DNA of 64,000 nt from Luteimonas fraxinea (GCF_021233355.1 NZ_CP089507.1:2915001-2979000), one strand, 5' to 3'; positions 15,219 to 24,139 are shown, numbered from the stretch's first letter. The notes: generated from the sequence alone by a model not told the origin. Translations and numbers: made by a program.

Positions 15219-18200
15219 ATGAAGATTTCGTCTGGAAAGACCTTGCTCATGGGGCTGCTCGTGGTCTGTTGCCTCCCAGCTTTCGCGCAATCGGCGCCCG
15301 CGAACAATTTCTGTTACGGAACCGCCTGCTTTCCTACAAAAACCGCTGCCGAGACTGCCATGCGGCAGGATCCGAACTTCGCCGGGCAGGGGCAGTTTCT
15401 GCGCCAAACTTCCCAGCGGATCAGGAATGCAACGACAGGCCTCGTAGAGTTTCGCTATCAAGTCGAGGCACAGCCCGCGCAGACAGTGAGTGCGGCGCAG
15501 TTCGATGGGGCCGCCGGGGTCTTAGGCAATGGCCCATTCGGTTGTGCCCTCGCGCCAGGTCAAACAAGGTGGTGCGCGTCTGAGGCGGGGGTCGTCAATG
15601 GTGTAGCGGAGAGAGTTGCAACTCACTTCTCCTCAAATGGCGATATCTGCACGGTCAACAACAACGCTGTCACTTACGACTATTTTCAAAATGGCTCCAT
15701 CATCACGGTCTCAAGCCCCGCCGTCATCACCTTCGGAGAGCGAGGGTATCAGTCACATTACACATGTCAGAACAAGCCGCCGAACAAATTCGGATTCTAT
15801 GTAAGAGTGCGCTACCTCGCGACCTGCGCTGTCGGCTTCAAGCCAATGAGCGTAGTAGTAACGCAGGCTGCCCTGACGACAGCACGGATGTGTGTGCCCA
15901 ACAACTCCGGCACAGCCGTGATCACCGGGCCACTTCAGCAGGTCGCAAGTTGCAAGGCGAGCCCTAACCCGTGCCATCCCACCACAGGGGACAAGTCACG
16001 GGATGAAGTGGATTTCGTGTTCGCGGGTCGTCCTTTTACTCGGCATTACCATTCGCTCAATCAAATCCAGCAGGGCACCAAGTTCGCGACTGGCTGGTCG
16101 CACACCTACCTGGACCGCGTAGAAGCCGCCACTTGGGGCGCATACCTATGGAGCAGTGAGGGCACATTTGAGTCGTTCTCCGACTCGTTTACCAGCTCGG
16201 GATACATGTTCGGCCGCAACTCCCGCGACACGATCATGCAACGATTTTTCACTGGAGCAGTGCGATTTCGACTCACGCAACCTGATGGCGATATTAAGAA
16301 CTTTGATAGCAATGGCAGGCTGATTTCAGTCACCAATCCTCAAAGACCTGAGGATGATGTCACCGTCAACTACACGCAAGACCGGATCGCTAGTATTGTC
16401 GACGCCCGAGGAAGGGCTATCAGGTTCAGCTACGACAGCGGCAGGCTCGTAGAAGTCGTCAAACCAGAAGGTATGCCCGTCCGATATGGCTATGACCTCA
16501 ACTCGAACTTGGTGTCCGTCGACTATGGTGCGGGCGCCATCCGACAATTCCATTACGCCGAGCCCGCTTGGGTCGATGGCGCCTTCAAGAATCACCTGAC
16601 AGGAATCACATCCGAGGACGGCTCACGCTATGCCAGTTTTGGATACGACGCGTTTGGTCGGGTGTCCTCCAGTCAATTGCACGCCGGCAGCACGATTACC
16701 GATGCAGTAAGTGTTGCCTACACATCGCCGACTACCTCGACCCTGACCACCGCTAATGGAGATGTTCGATCATTCGAGGTAGACACGAGCCTCTATCGCC
16801 GGATCACGCACACAAGTGACGGTGGTGGCTCACAACACTCTACCTACGACAGCGCGGGTCGCGTCGTATCGCAGACGGCAAGAGACGGGGGCATCAAGCA
16901 GTTCGGGTATCACGATCTCTATGTGAACGAGATCCGAGAAGCCGTTGGAACTTCCGAGGAGAGAAGAACCACCATCTTGCGTAATCCGGGCAACCGTCTG
17001 TTGACAAAAAGCGTTTACCAGTCAGGATCCGGAAGCACAGGGTTGGCTTCGGCAACCAAGTTCGTCTACACGAGCGCGAACCAGATCGCCTTTAGTTGTG
17101 AGGTAGATCCGGCAGTTGCGGGCGCAATAGGATACGAGTGCGGCTCTTTGTCGAATGGGCCCCAAGGCGTTCGTCAAACCGAGATGCGCTACTGCGACAC
17201 GGCGGGACTGGCACTTGGGAGTTGCGCGATATTGGGCCAGCTGCTCTGGATCAACGGTCCGCGCACCGATATCAGCGACACAACCAGCATCGAATACTAT
17301 CTGGCCAACCACCCGAGCTGCGCCACCGCCCTTGCTCCGTGCCCTTATCGCAAGGGTGACTTCTGGAAGTCCACCAATGCCCTTGGGCATGTGTCCGAAG
17401 TCCTTGAATACGATGGGGCTGGTCGGCCGCTACGCGTTGTGATGCCTGATGGCCAAATTTCGATTTATGGATATAACGCCCGCGGCTGGCTGACGCGAGT
17501 CGAACAGCGCCCATCCATCAGCGCAGGGTCATCCGCGTCGAGGGTAACGCAGTTGGAATATTCGTCTGGCGGGTCGCTGGCAAGTGTCACTCTGCCTAAC
17601 GGCGCTCGCACCGACTACCTGTATGACGGCGCCCAGCGCCTTGTGAGGATGACGGACGCGAAAGGAAACTCGGTTCGCTACCTCCTCGACGATGCAGGAA
17701 ATCGCGTGTCCGAGGAGATTCGTGACGCCGGAGGAGCGCTCAAGCGCACGCTATCGCGAACCTTCAACGCGCTCGGTCAGCTGACTGCAGTTGCGGACGC
17801 TAGCGACAACCCCACTGACTTCGATTACGACCAGATGGGCCGTCTCCAGGCGATCACGAATGCGTTAGGGCAAGTCAACACCGCAAGTTACGACGCGCTT
17901 GGGCGGCTGAAGGCGACGGTAGCCGATGCAGGCGGCGTCTCGGCCCAGACGCAAATCCTCTACGACGCCCTCGACCAGATCAGGCGAGTTGAGGATCCGA
18001 AAGGGCTGGCAACACTTTACGAGAGAAATGGTTTCGGAGAAGTCACTCAGCTGGATAGTCCTGACACAGGAATAAGCAACTCTTCTTTTGATGAGGCTGG
18101 GAACAAGTCCAGCAGTGTGGATGCGCGAGGGCAGGTCAGTAGCTTCAGCTATGACGCATTGAACCGGCTTACAAATGTCAGCCACAGCGGTGCACCGGCT

Positions 18201-20078
18201 CTGGACCAAAGGTATGTCTACGATGTGGTGCAGCCCAGTTGCGCGCCGGGTGAGACCAATGCGGTCGGTCGGCTCACCAAAATGGAAGATGGCAGCGGCG
18301 CCGCCGAGTATTGCTTTGGAGCGTTCGGAGCGCTCGTGCGCAAGACCCAGACAACGGGCGCGCGAGTGCTTCAGGTCGCTTTTGCTCACACACAGGCAGG
18401 TGACCTGCACGAAATCACCTATCCCGACGGCAGTGTTGTCGACTATGTCCGCGACATTGGCGGCGAGGTGGTCGAGATCGGAGCTAAGTCGCCTGGAGGC
18501 GCGCGCCAGATCGTCATTTCAGATATCGCGTATGCGCCCTTCGGCCCCGCGGTGCGATGGGCATACGGAAATGGTCGCGTTATGTCGCGGACGCAGGATC
18601 TGGACTATCGGATTAAATCCGTTATTGATGCCTCGCCAGGTGGTCTCGACATCCGACTGGACTACGACGCGAATGGTCGCGTGTCAGAACTGGGCAGGGC
18701 GACTGCCGCGCAAAATGGTATCGCGAGCTTTTCTTACGACGGGCTGGGGCGTCTGACCGCGTTCCGCGATCACGCCACGCAAGTGCCGATTGAAGAATAC
18801 ACTTACGACCAGACTGGAAATCGAACCAGCATTTCGACATCTTCCGGCATGGCGGCTTACACCTATGAAGCTGGCAGCCACCGTCTAATAACAGTTGATG
18901 GCGCTGCCCGGACCTATGACGCGGTGGGAAACACGCTCTCGGATGGCGTAGGTAGCACCTACTCCTACGCCGCCGCCAACAGGCTCGAAAGCGTCGCTGC
19001 GGGCGGATCAGTCGTTGGCTCCTATCAATACAACGGAGTGGGCGAGCGTGTCGGAACTCAGATCGGCCCGGTCAGCATTACGACGGTCTACGAGAGCGAC
19101 GGCAGGTGGCTCGCTGACTTTGATACGGCAGGAGTGCCTGTCCAGCAGGCGATCTGGCTGGGAGATAGCCCAGTAGGCGTCCTAGTAGGCTCAGGCTCGT
19201 CGCTTGATCGTTTGCATTATGTGCAGTCGGACCACCTCGGCACACCTAGGACATTGATCGAACCAAGTCGTGACCTGGCGGTGTGGAAGTGGGACCTCTC
19301 CGGAGAAGCTTTCGGCAACAGCGTGCCCAACGAAGATCCAGACAATGATGGAGCTTCGATTGTTTTCAACATGCGCTTCCCAGGTCAGCGTTACGACTTG
19401 GCAAGTGGTCTGGCCTACAACTATTTTCGAGATTATGAGCCTGCCACCGGCCGCTACACACAAAGCGATCCGATTGGCCTCAACGGTGGGATCAGCACCT
19501 ACGCATATTCGGGTTCTAACCCCTTGGCTCAGATCGACCCCACCGGGCTGGCGTGTCAGTCGGCCAATGGGACCACATACTGCGCATACCCCGGCGGCCC
19601 AGTGTTCCAAGTGCCCATGCAGCCTGGTTGGCGGGATTTCAATGGAAGCGAGCTCCTCTATCACAAGTATGAGGTTGACCGAAAGATCGGATGCGCGGAT
19701 CCGAGCGAAGTCATGGCGCAGATGATTGCAAACCCAACTCCCAGCGGAAATGCGAGGCCCGCAACACTGGACGGGACAATTAGAAACGACGCCAGCATAG
19801 GCCCTTTTCGCGGGACGAACTTTGTGTCCTCGTATCTGACCACTGATCTGCGAAACGGCAACCCTCTAGTAGTCAACATGACATCGGCTGGAAGCGCCTT
19901 CGATCCTGGATATGTGGCTCGAACGGTTACTGACGGGGTGGCATACACCTATGGCGAAGGATTAAGTCCGTATCAGACCGACAGGCTTATATGGGTTGCG
20001 GGATTTAACAGGGCTGCCAACGAATTAATCTGGGGTCAGCAGATGAGAAAATTTATCGATAACTGCGAGTGCAGATAA
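15219..20078 (+). CDS. Sec-exported RHS-repeat protein with variable C-terminal toxin-like tip
   Basis: 1619 aa. A Sec signal peptide spans residues 1-24 (ends AFAQ-S); there is no PAAR domain. A Cys-rich N-terminal domain (to ~250) is followed by a DUF6531-like segment (DEVDFVFAGRPFTRHYHS) and then dozens of YD/RHS repeats forming the expected beta-cage. The RHS core near residues 1345-1440 has GTPRTL, WDLSGEAFG, YDLASGLAYNYFRDYEPATGRY and the DPIGLNGG...NPLAQIDPTG end, where the cage plug is cut in relatives. The last ~178 residues (19545 onward) differ in style and should be the toxin-like tip; they match no toxin family I recognise. The gene overlaps the following membrane-protein gene by one base, a typical effector/immunity layout. 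Confidence 0.9.
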   Translation: MKISSGKTLLMGLLVVCCLPAFAQSAPANNFCYGTACFPTKTAAETAMRQDPNFAGQGQFLRQTSQRIRNATTGLVEFRYQVEAQPAQTVSAAQFDGAAGVLGNGPFGCALAPGQTRWCASEAGVVNGVAERVATHFSSNGDICTVNNNAVTYDYFQNGSIITVSSPAVITFGERGYQSHYTCQNKPPNKFGFYVRVRYLATCAVGFKPMSVVVTQAALTTARMCVPNNSGTAVITGPLQQVASCKASPNPCHPTTGDKSRDEVDFVFAGRPFTRHYHSLNQIQQGTKFATGWSHTYLDRVEAATWGAYLWSSEGTFESFSDSFTSSGYMFGRNSRDTIMQRFFTGAVRFRLTQPDGDIKNFDSNGRLISVTNPQRPEDDVTVNYTQDRIASIVDARGRAIRFSYDSGRLVEVVKPEGMPVRYGYDLNSNLVSVDYGAGAIRQFHYAEPAWVDGAFKNHLTGITSEDGSRYASFGYDAFGRVSSSQLHAGSTITDAVSVAYTSPTTSTLTTANGDVRSFEVDTSLYRRITHTSDGGGSQHSTYDSAGRVVSQTARDGGIKQFGYHDLYVNEIREAVGTSEERRTTILRNPGNRLLTKSVYQSGSGSTGLASATKFVYTSANQIAFSCEVDPAVAGAIGYECGSLSNGPQGVRQTEMRYCDTAGLALGSCAILGQLLWINGPRTDISDTTSIEYYLANHPSCATALAPCPYRKGDFWKSTNALGHVSEVLEYDGAGRPLRVVMPDGQISIYGYNARGWLTRVEQRPSISAGSSASRVTQLEYSSGGSLASVTLPNGARTDYLYDGAQRLVRMTDAKGNSVRYLLDDAGNRVSEEIRDAGGALKRTLSRTFNALGQLTAVADASDNPTDFDYDQMGRLQAITNALGQVNTASYDALGRLKATVADAGGVSAQTQILYDALDQIRRVEDPKGLATLYERNGFGEVTQLDSPDTGISNSSFDEAGNKSSSVDARGQVSSFSYDALNRLTNVSHSGAPALDQRYVYDVVQPSCAPGETNAVGRLTKMEDGSGAAEYCFGAFGALVRKTQTTGARVLQVAFAHTQAGDLHEITYPDGSVVDYVRDIGGEVVEIGAKSPGGARQIVISDIAYAPFGPAVRWAYGNGRVMSRTQDLDYRIKSVIDASPGGLDIRLDYDANGRVSELGRATAAQNGIASFSYDGLGRLTAFRDHATQVPIEEYTYDQTGNRTSISTSSGMAAYTYEAGSHRLITVDGAARTYDAVGNTLSDGVGSTYSYAAANRLESVAAGGSVVGSYQYNGVGERVGTQIGPVSITTVYESDGRWLADFDTAGVPVQQAIWLGDSPVGVLVGSGSSLDRLHYVQSDHLGTPRTLIEPSRDLAVWKWDLSGEAFGNSVPNEDPDNDGASIVFNMRFPGQRYDLASGLAYNYFRDYEPATGRYTQSDPIGLNGGISTYAYSGSNPLAQIDPTGLACQSANGTTYCAYPGGPVFQVPMQPGWRDFNGSELLYHKYEVDRKIGCADPSEVMAQMIANPTPSGNARPATLDGTIRNDASIGPFRGTNFVSSYLTTDLRNGNPLVVNMTSAGSAFDPGYVARTVTDGVAYTYGEGLSPYQTDRLIWVAGFNRAANELIWGQQMRKFIDNCECR

Positions 20079-20458
20079 TGATTAATTTTAAAAGAGCCGC
20101 AGCTGCATTCACGGTCGCGTCGTTAGTCCCCTGCATTGTCGCCGTCATCGAGAATGGATATGTTCCGACTGACCTATCGAGTGTGCTTCTTTTATTATTT
20201 TTCTACTTTCTATATCTTTCAATCGTAACTATCTTCGGCTTCCCGACTCTCTTCATTTCTCAAAAGCTGAGGTGGGGTGGGGTATATGTTCCCCCTGTCG
20301 TCGGAGGGCTGTTCGGGTATGTGCTGGCTCGAACTCTATACAATCCCCTAACCAATCAGTCAGTTTTTTACGGTTTTAGTATTCTATGTGCTACCACCGC
20401 GGTGGTGGCTGCGTTGATCTATTACTACCCATGGCATCGACGCCGGATGAGGGAATAG
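20078..20458 (+). CDS. Multi-TM membrane protein, candidate immunity protein of the RHS toxin
   Basis: 126 aa from the ATG at 20078, which shares a base with the RHS stop (TAATG), so translation is probably coupled. It has three to four hydrophobic segments: residues ~8-27, ~35-60 (LLLLFFYFLYLSIVTIFGF), ~75-90 and ~98-115, with a basic C-terminus (WHRRRMRE). A GTG nine bases upstream is an alternative start. Local GC is low. A membrane immunity protein suggests that the RHS tip acts at the inner membrane or enters through it; this is an inference from gene layout only. Confidence 0.7.
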   Translation: MINFKRAAAAFTVASLVPCIVAVIENGYVPTDLSSVLLLLFFYFLYLSIVTIFGFPTLFISQKLRWGGVYVPPVVGGLFGYVLARTLYNPLTNQSVFYGFSILCATTAVVAALIYYYPWHRRRMRE

Positions 20459-20916
20459 CGCAGCCTGCAGTGTGGCTCTGTAATGGCTTGCAAAGACGAT
20501 AATTTTGAATGAGTTGATCTGGTTAGTCTTGCGAGATCCGCTTTCTCGATGGAGTAGGCCTCCGCAATCAGCGCCAAGCGATCCGCGAAGCTGTTGGGCT
20601 GGAGTATGCAGTAGAAGGTGGCCGGTTCCGGGGGGTGTTGGTGCACCTTCCAGCTGTCCTCTTCGTCGCTGCAGCTTGAGAGCACAGCATTCCACGCCTT
20701 CCATTCGTAGAGACGCACGCCCTATGCGTTGAGCGAGTTAATGATCTCGCGCACTTTGGCGGAGGTGCCCCGGTGCCAGGGGAGGTCCCTTTCGTCGCAT
20801 CGACCCGATCGACCGTCTCGTAACTGGTCAGGCCATGATTCCGCCGTCTGATCTGCTTGATGGACTGCCCCTCTCGTGCTGAAGGCGAAACCTTTCCAGC
20901 CATTGGGCTCGATATT
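20425..20916 (-). pseudogene. Hypothetical protein gene with in-frame amber codon
   Basis: One minus-strand frame is open from 20916 to 20425 except for TAG at 20722-20724. On both sides the translation is strongly protein-like: before the stop, RDLPWHRGTSAKVREIINSL; after it, GVRLYEWKAWNAVLSSC, then an acidic and Pro-rich segment and a charged helix. The context suggests a Gln (CAG) or Trp codon changed to TAG. No ATG lies in the upstream part, so the 5' end is also lost. No family is recognised. It overlaps the 3' end of the immunity-like gene by 34 bp, on the opposite strand. Confidence 0.45.
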
Positions 20917-21125
20917 TTAGGTGGACCGTCGTGCTCCCGATGAGCGTGACTGAGCACCTCAGCCAATAGCAGGGGTGATGTCTCCGCGAGAGCAGTTCGT
21001 TGCCGACTACACTGCATAAGTGGATGGCAAGGTATGCCAAGTTCCCGCACATCCCATGTCAGCGATTTTCGGATCACAGGTTGCGCGCAAATAGTTAGAC
21101 GCTGAATACTGCGATGGCTATCCTG

Positions 21126-21138
21126 CCCCCCCCCCCCC
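21126..21138. repeat. Homopolymeric tract of 13 C
   Basis: Thirteen consecutive C residues lie 17 bp before the preferred start of the H-NS-like gene, between two alternative in-frame upstream ATGs (21114 and 21141). Tracts this long slip during replication, and in other bacteria such tracts cause phase variation. Confidence 0.85.
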
Positions 21139-21155
21139 AGATGACGGAACCTCTC

Positions 21156-21509
21156 ATGGCAGTTCTATTGACAGATCTCACCGCAGATCAGCTCACCTCG
21201 CTCATCGATCAGGCCACTGAGCGGCGTAAGCTTCTGAAGAAGCGGAAGCCGATCGCTGTAGTCCGTCGCAAGCTTGAGGCTGCTGCTGCGGAAAGCGGAT
21301 ACAGCGTAGCCGAGCTGTTTGGCGCCGGTGCGCGGCCTGCATCGTCACCGCCAAAGAAGAGCGGTTCGCAGGCTGGGGCGAAGGTGGCTGCCAAGTATCG
21401 AAACCCTGCCGCGCCCGATCAGACTTGGTCAGGCCGTGGTCTGAAACCTATCTGGCTACGGGACGCGATGGCGCAATGCGGTGCAAAGCTCGAAGACTTC
21501 TTGATCTGA
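21156..21509 (+). CDS. H-NS-family DNA-binding protein (1)
   Basis: 117 aa from the ATG at 21156, chosen because the product then aligns from its first residues with the second H-NS-like protein at 22335. The N-terminal helices (DLTADQLTSLIDQATERRK) are the oligomerisation part, a basic Ala/Ser/Pro linker follows, and the C-terminus carries the DNA-binding core YRNPAAPDQTWSGRGLKPIW, close to the H-NS TWxGRGRxPxW motif. H-NS-like proteins silence AT-rich foreign DNA and are often carried by mobile elements. Possible alternative starts at 21114 and 21141 would place the C tract inside the gene. Confidence 0.85.
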   Translation: MAVLLTDLTADQLTSLIDQATERRKLLKKRKPIAVVRRKLEAAAAESGYSVAELFGAGARPASSPPKKSGSQAGAKVAAKYRNPAAPDQTWSGRGLKPIWLRDAMAQCGAKLEDFLI

Positions 21510-21633
21510 ATCAAGGCTCCCGGGAGTTCCAGCTCTTGCCCTATGGCACTGGCTTTAGGCTCTTCGCGGGCGTAGAAGGAGCTTGCGTCGAGAGGCAATC
21601 GGACGCGTTTCCTCCAAAATCAGGGAGTCAAAC

Positions 21634-21810
21634 ATGGCAGATGATCTGACCAAGCGTGGGCCGCCCGATGGCATCCGTATCAACGTCAACGAGGCTTGGG
21701 AGCTTCGGGACTGGTCCAAGCATTTCGGAGTTACGCCAGACGCCTTGAAGGCTGCCGTCAAAGCGGTCGGTGTGATGTCGAAGGATGTGAAACGGCACTT
21801 GGGCAAGTAA
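21634..21810 (+). CDS. DUF3606-domain small protein
   Basis: 58 aa with a clean ribosome site (AGGGAG) 8 nt before the ATG. The pattern MADDL...IRINVNE..E.R.W.K.FGV....L..AV..VG....DV..HL is the short DUF3606 family, present in many proteobacteria with unknown function and sometimes stress-induced. It lies between two H-NS-like genes and is followed by an 11-bp hairpin. Confidence 0.85.
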   Translation: MADDLTKRGPPDGIRINVNEAWELRDWSKHFGVTPDALKAAVKAVGVMSKDVKRHLGK

Positions 21811-21820
21811 GCTCGAAAAC

Positions 21821-21845
21821 CGCTGGCAGCCAATGGCTGCCAGCG
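21821..21845 (+). terminator. Hairpin downstream of the DUF3606 gene
   Basis: A perfect 11-bp inverted repeat (CGCTGGCAGCC-AAT-GGCTGCCAGCG) starts 10 bp after the stop codon. There is no T-run, so termination efficiency is uncertain. Confidence 0.55.
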
Positions 21846-22334
21846 CCCGGCCTGTGCTGGAGCGCCTAGTGTCCGCGAGAGCGAGTTCTGTCTATCTCCA
21901 AGACCAGCAGGCGGAAGGTTTTCGGCCGGTGCTGGTCTAATGCGCCCGCATCAGTTGCGAATCGCTCGTCTACGATCGTCTCGCAAGCTTGTTGTTACCC
22001 GCACCACAATGCTTGACGGTTCGGGGTTTGCGGCCTATAGGTATTCCGTCGGTGTTCCCCGCGTTGCGGGGGGGTGTTCCAAAAGTTGACTGCCACCTCG
22101 GCAGCTTAGAAGCGGTATATCTACACCGACAACGGAAGCGCCCCAGTGGGGCGCTTTTTTTTCTTGCGAGAGAGCGCCAGTTCGAGGGCACAATAGGCGC
22201 CGTCGAACCGCTTTTGGATACTTCGAGAGGTCTTGCAGAGATCTTCTTGCATATAATTTCGATTGGGACGGATGACCCAAGGGCTGTTCTATAACTATCT
22301 GCAAGGATCGCTTTGACTGCTCGGGGAGCGACTT
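21846..22334. other. Gene-free region with a hairpin and a terminator
   Basis: No supported protein gene. A hairpin CCCCGC-GTT-GCGGGG (22057-22071) and the terminator at 22136-22162 suggest that a short untranslated transcript of about 150 nt could end here. Its promoter is not identified. Confidence 0.35.
22136..22162 (+). terminator. Rho-independent terminator
   Basis: AGCGCCCC-AGT-GGGGCGCT followed by a run of eight T: a canonical terminator. No protein gene ends just upstream, so it probably ends a small RNA or a decayed transcription unit. Confidence 0.85.
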
Positions 22335-22763
22335 GTGCGATTTGATCTAGAGAAGTTGAGCTCGCGGGAGCTCGATCTGCTTATTGCGACCGCTGAGAAG
22401 CGCAAGACGGTTCTCTTAAGGCGCAGGCCTGTCGCGACTGTCAGGGCTGAGTTGACGATGCTTGTGGCATCTGAAGGCTATACAGTCGATGAGGTTCTTG
22501 GGCGACAGTCGCCAGTGGTTGCCGCGAGCGCGCGTCCGAAGCGGCGCAAGCTTGGCAAGGCGGCAGTGAAGTATCGAGACCCGGAGAACCGGCGCAACTC
22601 GTGGACCGGACGGGGATCGATGCCGCGTTGGCTGGCCGCGAAGGTGAAGCGTGGCATCAGTGCTGCTGATTTTCTGATCCCTGGACTCGCTCGGCCGACC
22701 GAAAAAAAGGGACTTCGGCTCGGACAAAAGACGGTGTTCAAGCCGGTCGCTGAAAGCGGTTGA
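22335..22763 (+). CDS. H-NS-family DNA-binding protein (2)
   Basis: 142 aa from a GTG preceded by GGGGAG. Helical N-terminus (DLEKLSSRELDLLIATAEKRK), basic linker, and the C-terminal DNA-binding core RNSWTGRGSMPRWLAAKVKRG, with the family TGRG...P.W motif. A conserved-looking extension (SAADFLIPGL) follows and then a basic tail. It is a divergent paralogue of the protein at 21156. Two such proteins on one element may silence or tune its own genes. Confidence 0.85.
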   Translation: MRFDLEKLSSRELDLLIATAEKRKTVLLRRRPVATVRAELTMLVASEGYTVDEVLGRQSPVVAASARPKRRKLGKAAVKYRDPENRRNSWTGRGSMPRWLAAKVKRGISAADFLIPGLARPTEKKGLRLGQKTVFKPVAESG

Positions 22764-22915
22764 CGCGACACTCAAGCGTTCTGGGACGCGGGCTAGAAGT
22801 CAGCTTGTAGAGCGTTCACCCATGCCGAACGCATCTCGAACCGGCGACGCCTCCTTTGTCGGTCCAGCGCTGTCAAGCTAGTTCTGCCTCAATTCGCTCA
22901 TCGCGATCGCGACGA

Positions 22916-23248
22916 TTAGAGCTTGTCAGCAAAAGCCTTGAGCATTGCCAGCGCTTCCGCTTGGCGCTTACGCGGAAGCCTGGAGATCACCAGGATCACC
23001 TCGGCCAACAGATCCGAAGATGTGTAGAAGTAGGCGACCGGAAGCTCAAGTGCTTCGGCAAGCTTCTCCAAAGTGATCAAGTCAGGCTCGTGCATGCCTC
23101 GCTCGTAGCGTGAGATCCGCGGCGCGGCCGTGTTGGGGTCATCCAGGCCCAAGCGCTCGCCTAGCTGCGCCTGCGTAAGTTCCCGAGCAAGTCGGGCCAT
23201 CCGCAAGCGCTTTCCAACCACGGTCGGTGTAGGTAGTGCGGCAGGCAT
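22916..23248 (-). CDS. XRE-family transcriptional regulator
   Basis: 110 aa from the ATG at 23248; an upstream in-frame ATG at 23293 is possible. The helix-turn-helix covers residues ~10-68: GKRLRMARLARELTQAQLGE, then the recognition part ending RISRYERGMHEPDLITLEKLA and the LELPVAYFYT end typical of Cro/C1 domains. An unusual AAPRI insertion lies in the turn. The gene diverges from the envelope-protein operon, and a perfect 19-bp palindrome lies in the shared promoter region. It is therefore likely to control itself and that operon. Confidence 0.85.
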   Translation of the reverse strand: MPAALPTPTVVGKRLRMARLARELTQAQLGERLGLDDPNTAAPRISRYERGMHEPDLITLEKLAEALELPVAYFYTSSDLLAEVILVISRLPRKRQAEALAMLKAFADKL

Positions 23249-23304
23249 CCGGCGGCAACGTGAGCTAACTGCATCCGATTCTGCCGATTCCATCCTAGCA
23301 AAGC

Positions 23305-23323
23305 ATTTGCGATAATCGCAAAT
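23305..23323. promoter_or_regulatory. Probable operator of the XRE regulator
   Basis: ATTTGCGAT-A-ATCGCAAAT, a perfect 9-bp inverted repeat with a 1-nt centre, lies between the divergent XRE gene and the operon at 23357. Length and symmetry are those of Cro/C1-type operators. Its position, 34 bp before the plus-strand ATG, would block transcription or translation initiation there. Confidence 0.75.
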
Positions 23324-23356
23324 AGGCCGGGTGGCTTGAGAGATAGGAGCAGGGCT

Positions 23357-23818
23357 ATGTGTCGTTGTCTCGTTCTTCTGGCAGCCGTCTGCCTTCATGT
23401 CGGCGATGTTGTCGCTGCGGATGGACTGTCGTGTGCGCTGGCTAAGCAGCAAGAAGCAGCCACCACATCAGTTCAAGAGTTTTTGTGGAGCACAGCGCAC
23501 GGGGAGGTTAGGCCTGACGGTGCGATCCGCACCCGTCTAGGGGTGATTGAGCCGGGGGAGGGCAGTTCAACTTCCATCCTCCTCAACGGTGTGCCCGTTG
23601 CGCTTCCCATGGAGCTCGCGGGACTGATCCGATTTGGACAGATCTATGACCGAGTTGACCAAATCGCTTTGGCATATCTGGTTGAACGCCCAGAAGACAG
23701 CTCCGCGAGTCCTAGCCAAGTTGCGCTGACCCTCGACAACTCCGGCCAAGTGACCTCCACCGATCTGATCCCGGGCAACGCCGATCCGGCGCCCGGGCAG
23801 TGCCGTCTAATCAACTGA
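23357..23818 (+). CDS. Secreted or periplasmic hypothetical protein
   Basis: 153 aa. The ATG at 23357 follows a ribosome site (AGGAGCAGG). The N-terminus is a signal peptide (CRCLVLLAAVCLHVGDVVAA-D); a second Cys pair (Cys ~26 and the C-terminal CRLIN) could form a disulfide in the mature protein. The rest is beta-rich. No family is recognised. First gene of a probable operon with the lipoprotein at 23828 (9-bp gap) and the membrane protein at 24187, facing the XRE operator. Confidence 0.6.
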   Translation: MCRCLVLLAAVCLHVGDVVAADGLSCALAKQQEAATTSVQEFLWSTAHGEVRPDGAIRTRLGVIEPGEGSSTSILLNGVPVALPMELAGLIRFGQIYDRVDQIALAYLVERPEDSSASPSQVALTLDNSGQVTSTDLIPGNADPAPGQCRLIN

Positions 23819-23827
23819 GGGGAAGCC

Positions 23828-24139
23828 ATGAAGAAATTTCTGTTTACGATTGCAGCGGGCGTGATGCTCGCCGGATGCGGTAACGGTGGTCCTAGCAAGT
23901 CCCAGGTGGAAGCGGCGCTGATCCAGCACTTCGAGCAAGCCTCCGGAGGGATGCGCACAACTTTCGAGAGGCTGGATGTGGGCGGCTGCGAGAAGGTCGA
24001 AGGCGGTCCGGGGCACGCCTGCGCGGTAGACGGTCAGGCCGTGATTGATGTTGGCGGCAGGGCGCAGCGAGAAGCGCTCACAGCCACCTTCGTGTTCGAT
24101 GAAGTCGGCGGCGCGTGGAAAGTCGTTGCTGCCCAATAG
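23828..24139 (+). CDS. Small lipoprotein
   Basis: 103 aa. Lipoprotein signal MKKFLFTIAAGVMLAGC (Cys17) with a Gly/Asn at +2/+3, compatible with outer-membrane sorting. The mature part contains a helix (KSQVEAALIQHFEQ) and two cysteines around a beta sheet, and ends WKVVAAQ, much like small NTF2- or DUF4878-style lipoproteins; the assignment is tentative. Ribosome site GAGGGGAAG. Middle gene of the XRE-linked operon. Confidence 0.7.
   Translation: MKKFLFTIAAGVMLAGCGNGGPSKSQVEAALIQHFEQASGGMRTTFERLDVGGCEKVEGGPGHACAVDGQAVIDVGGRAQREALTATFVFDEVGGAWKVVAAQ

Noticed and set aside
20568..21077. 169-aa minus-strand open frame
   Set aside because: A different frame in the same region reads better (the amber-interrupted gene 20425-20916); this one is low-quality throughout.
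22057..22071. Hairpin GTGTTCCCCGCGTTGCGGGG resembling a type I-E CRISPR repeat
   Set aside because: Only one copy, no regularly spaced second repeat, and no cas genes in the window; treated as a plain hairpin before a terminator.
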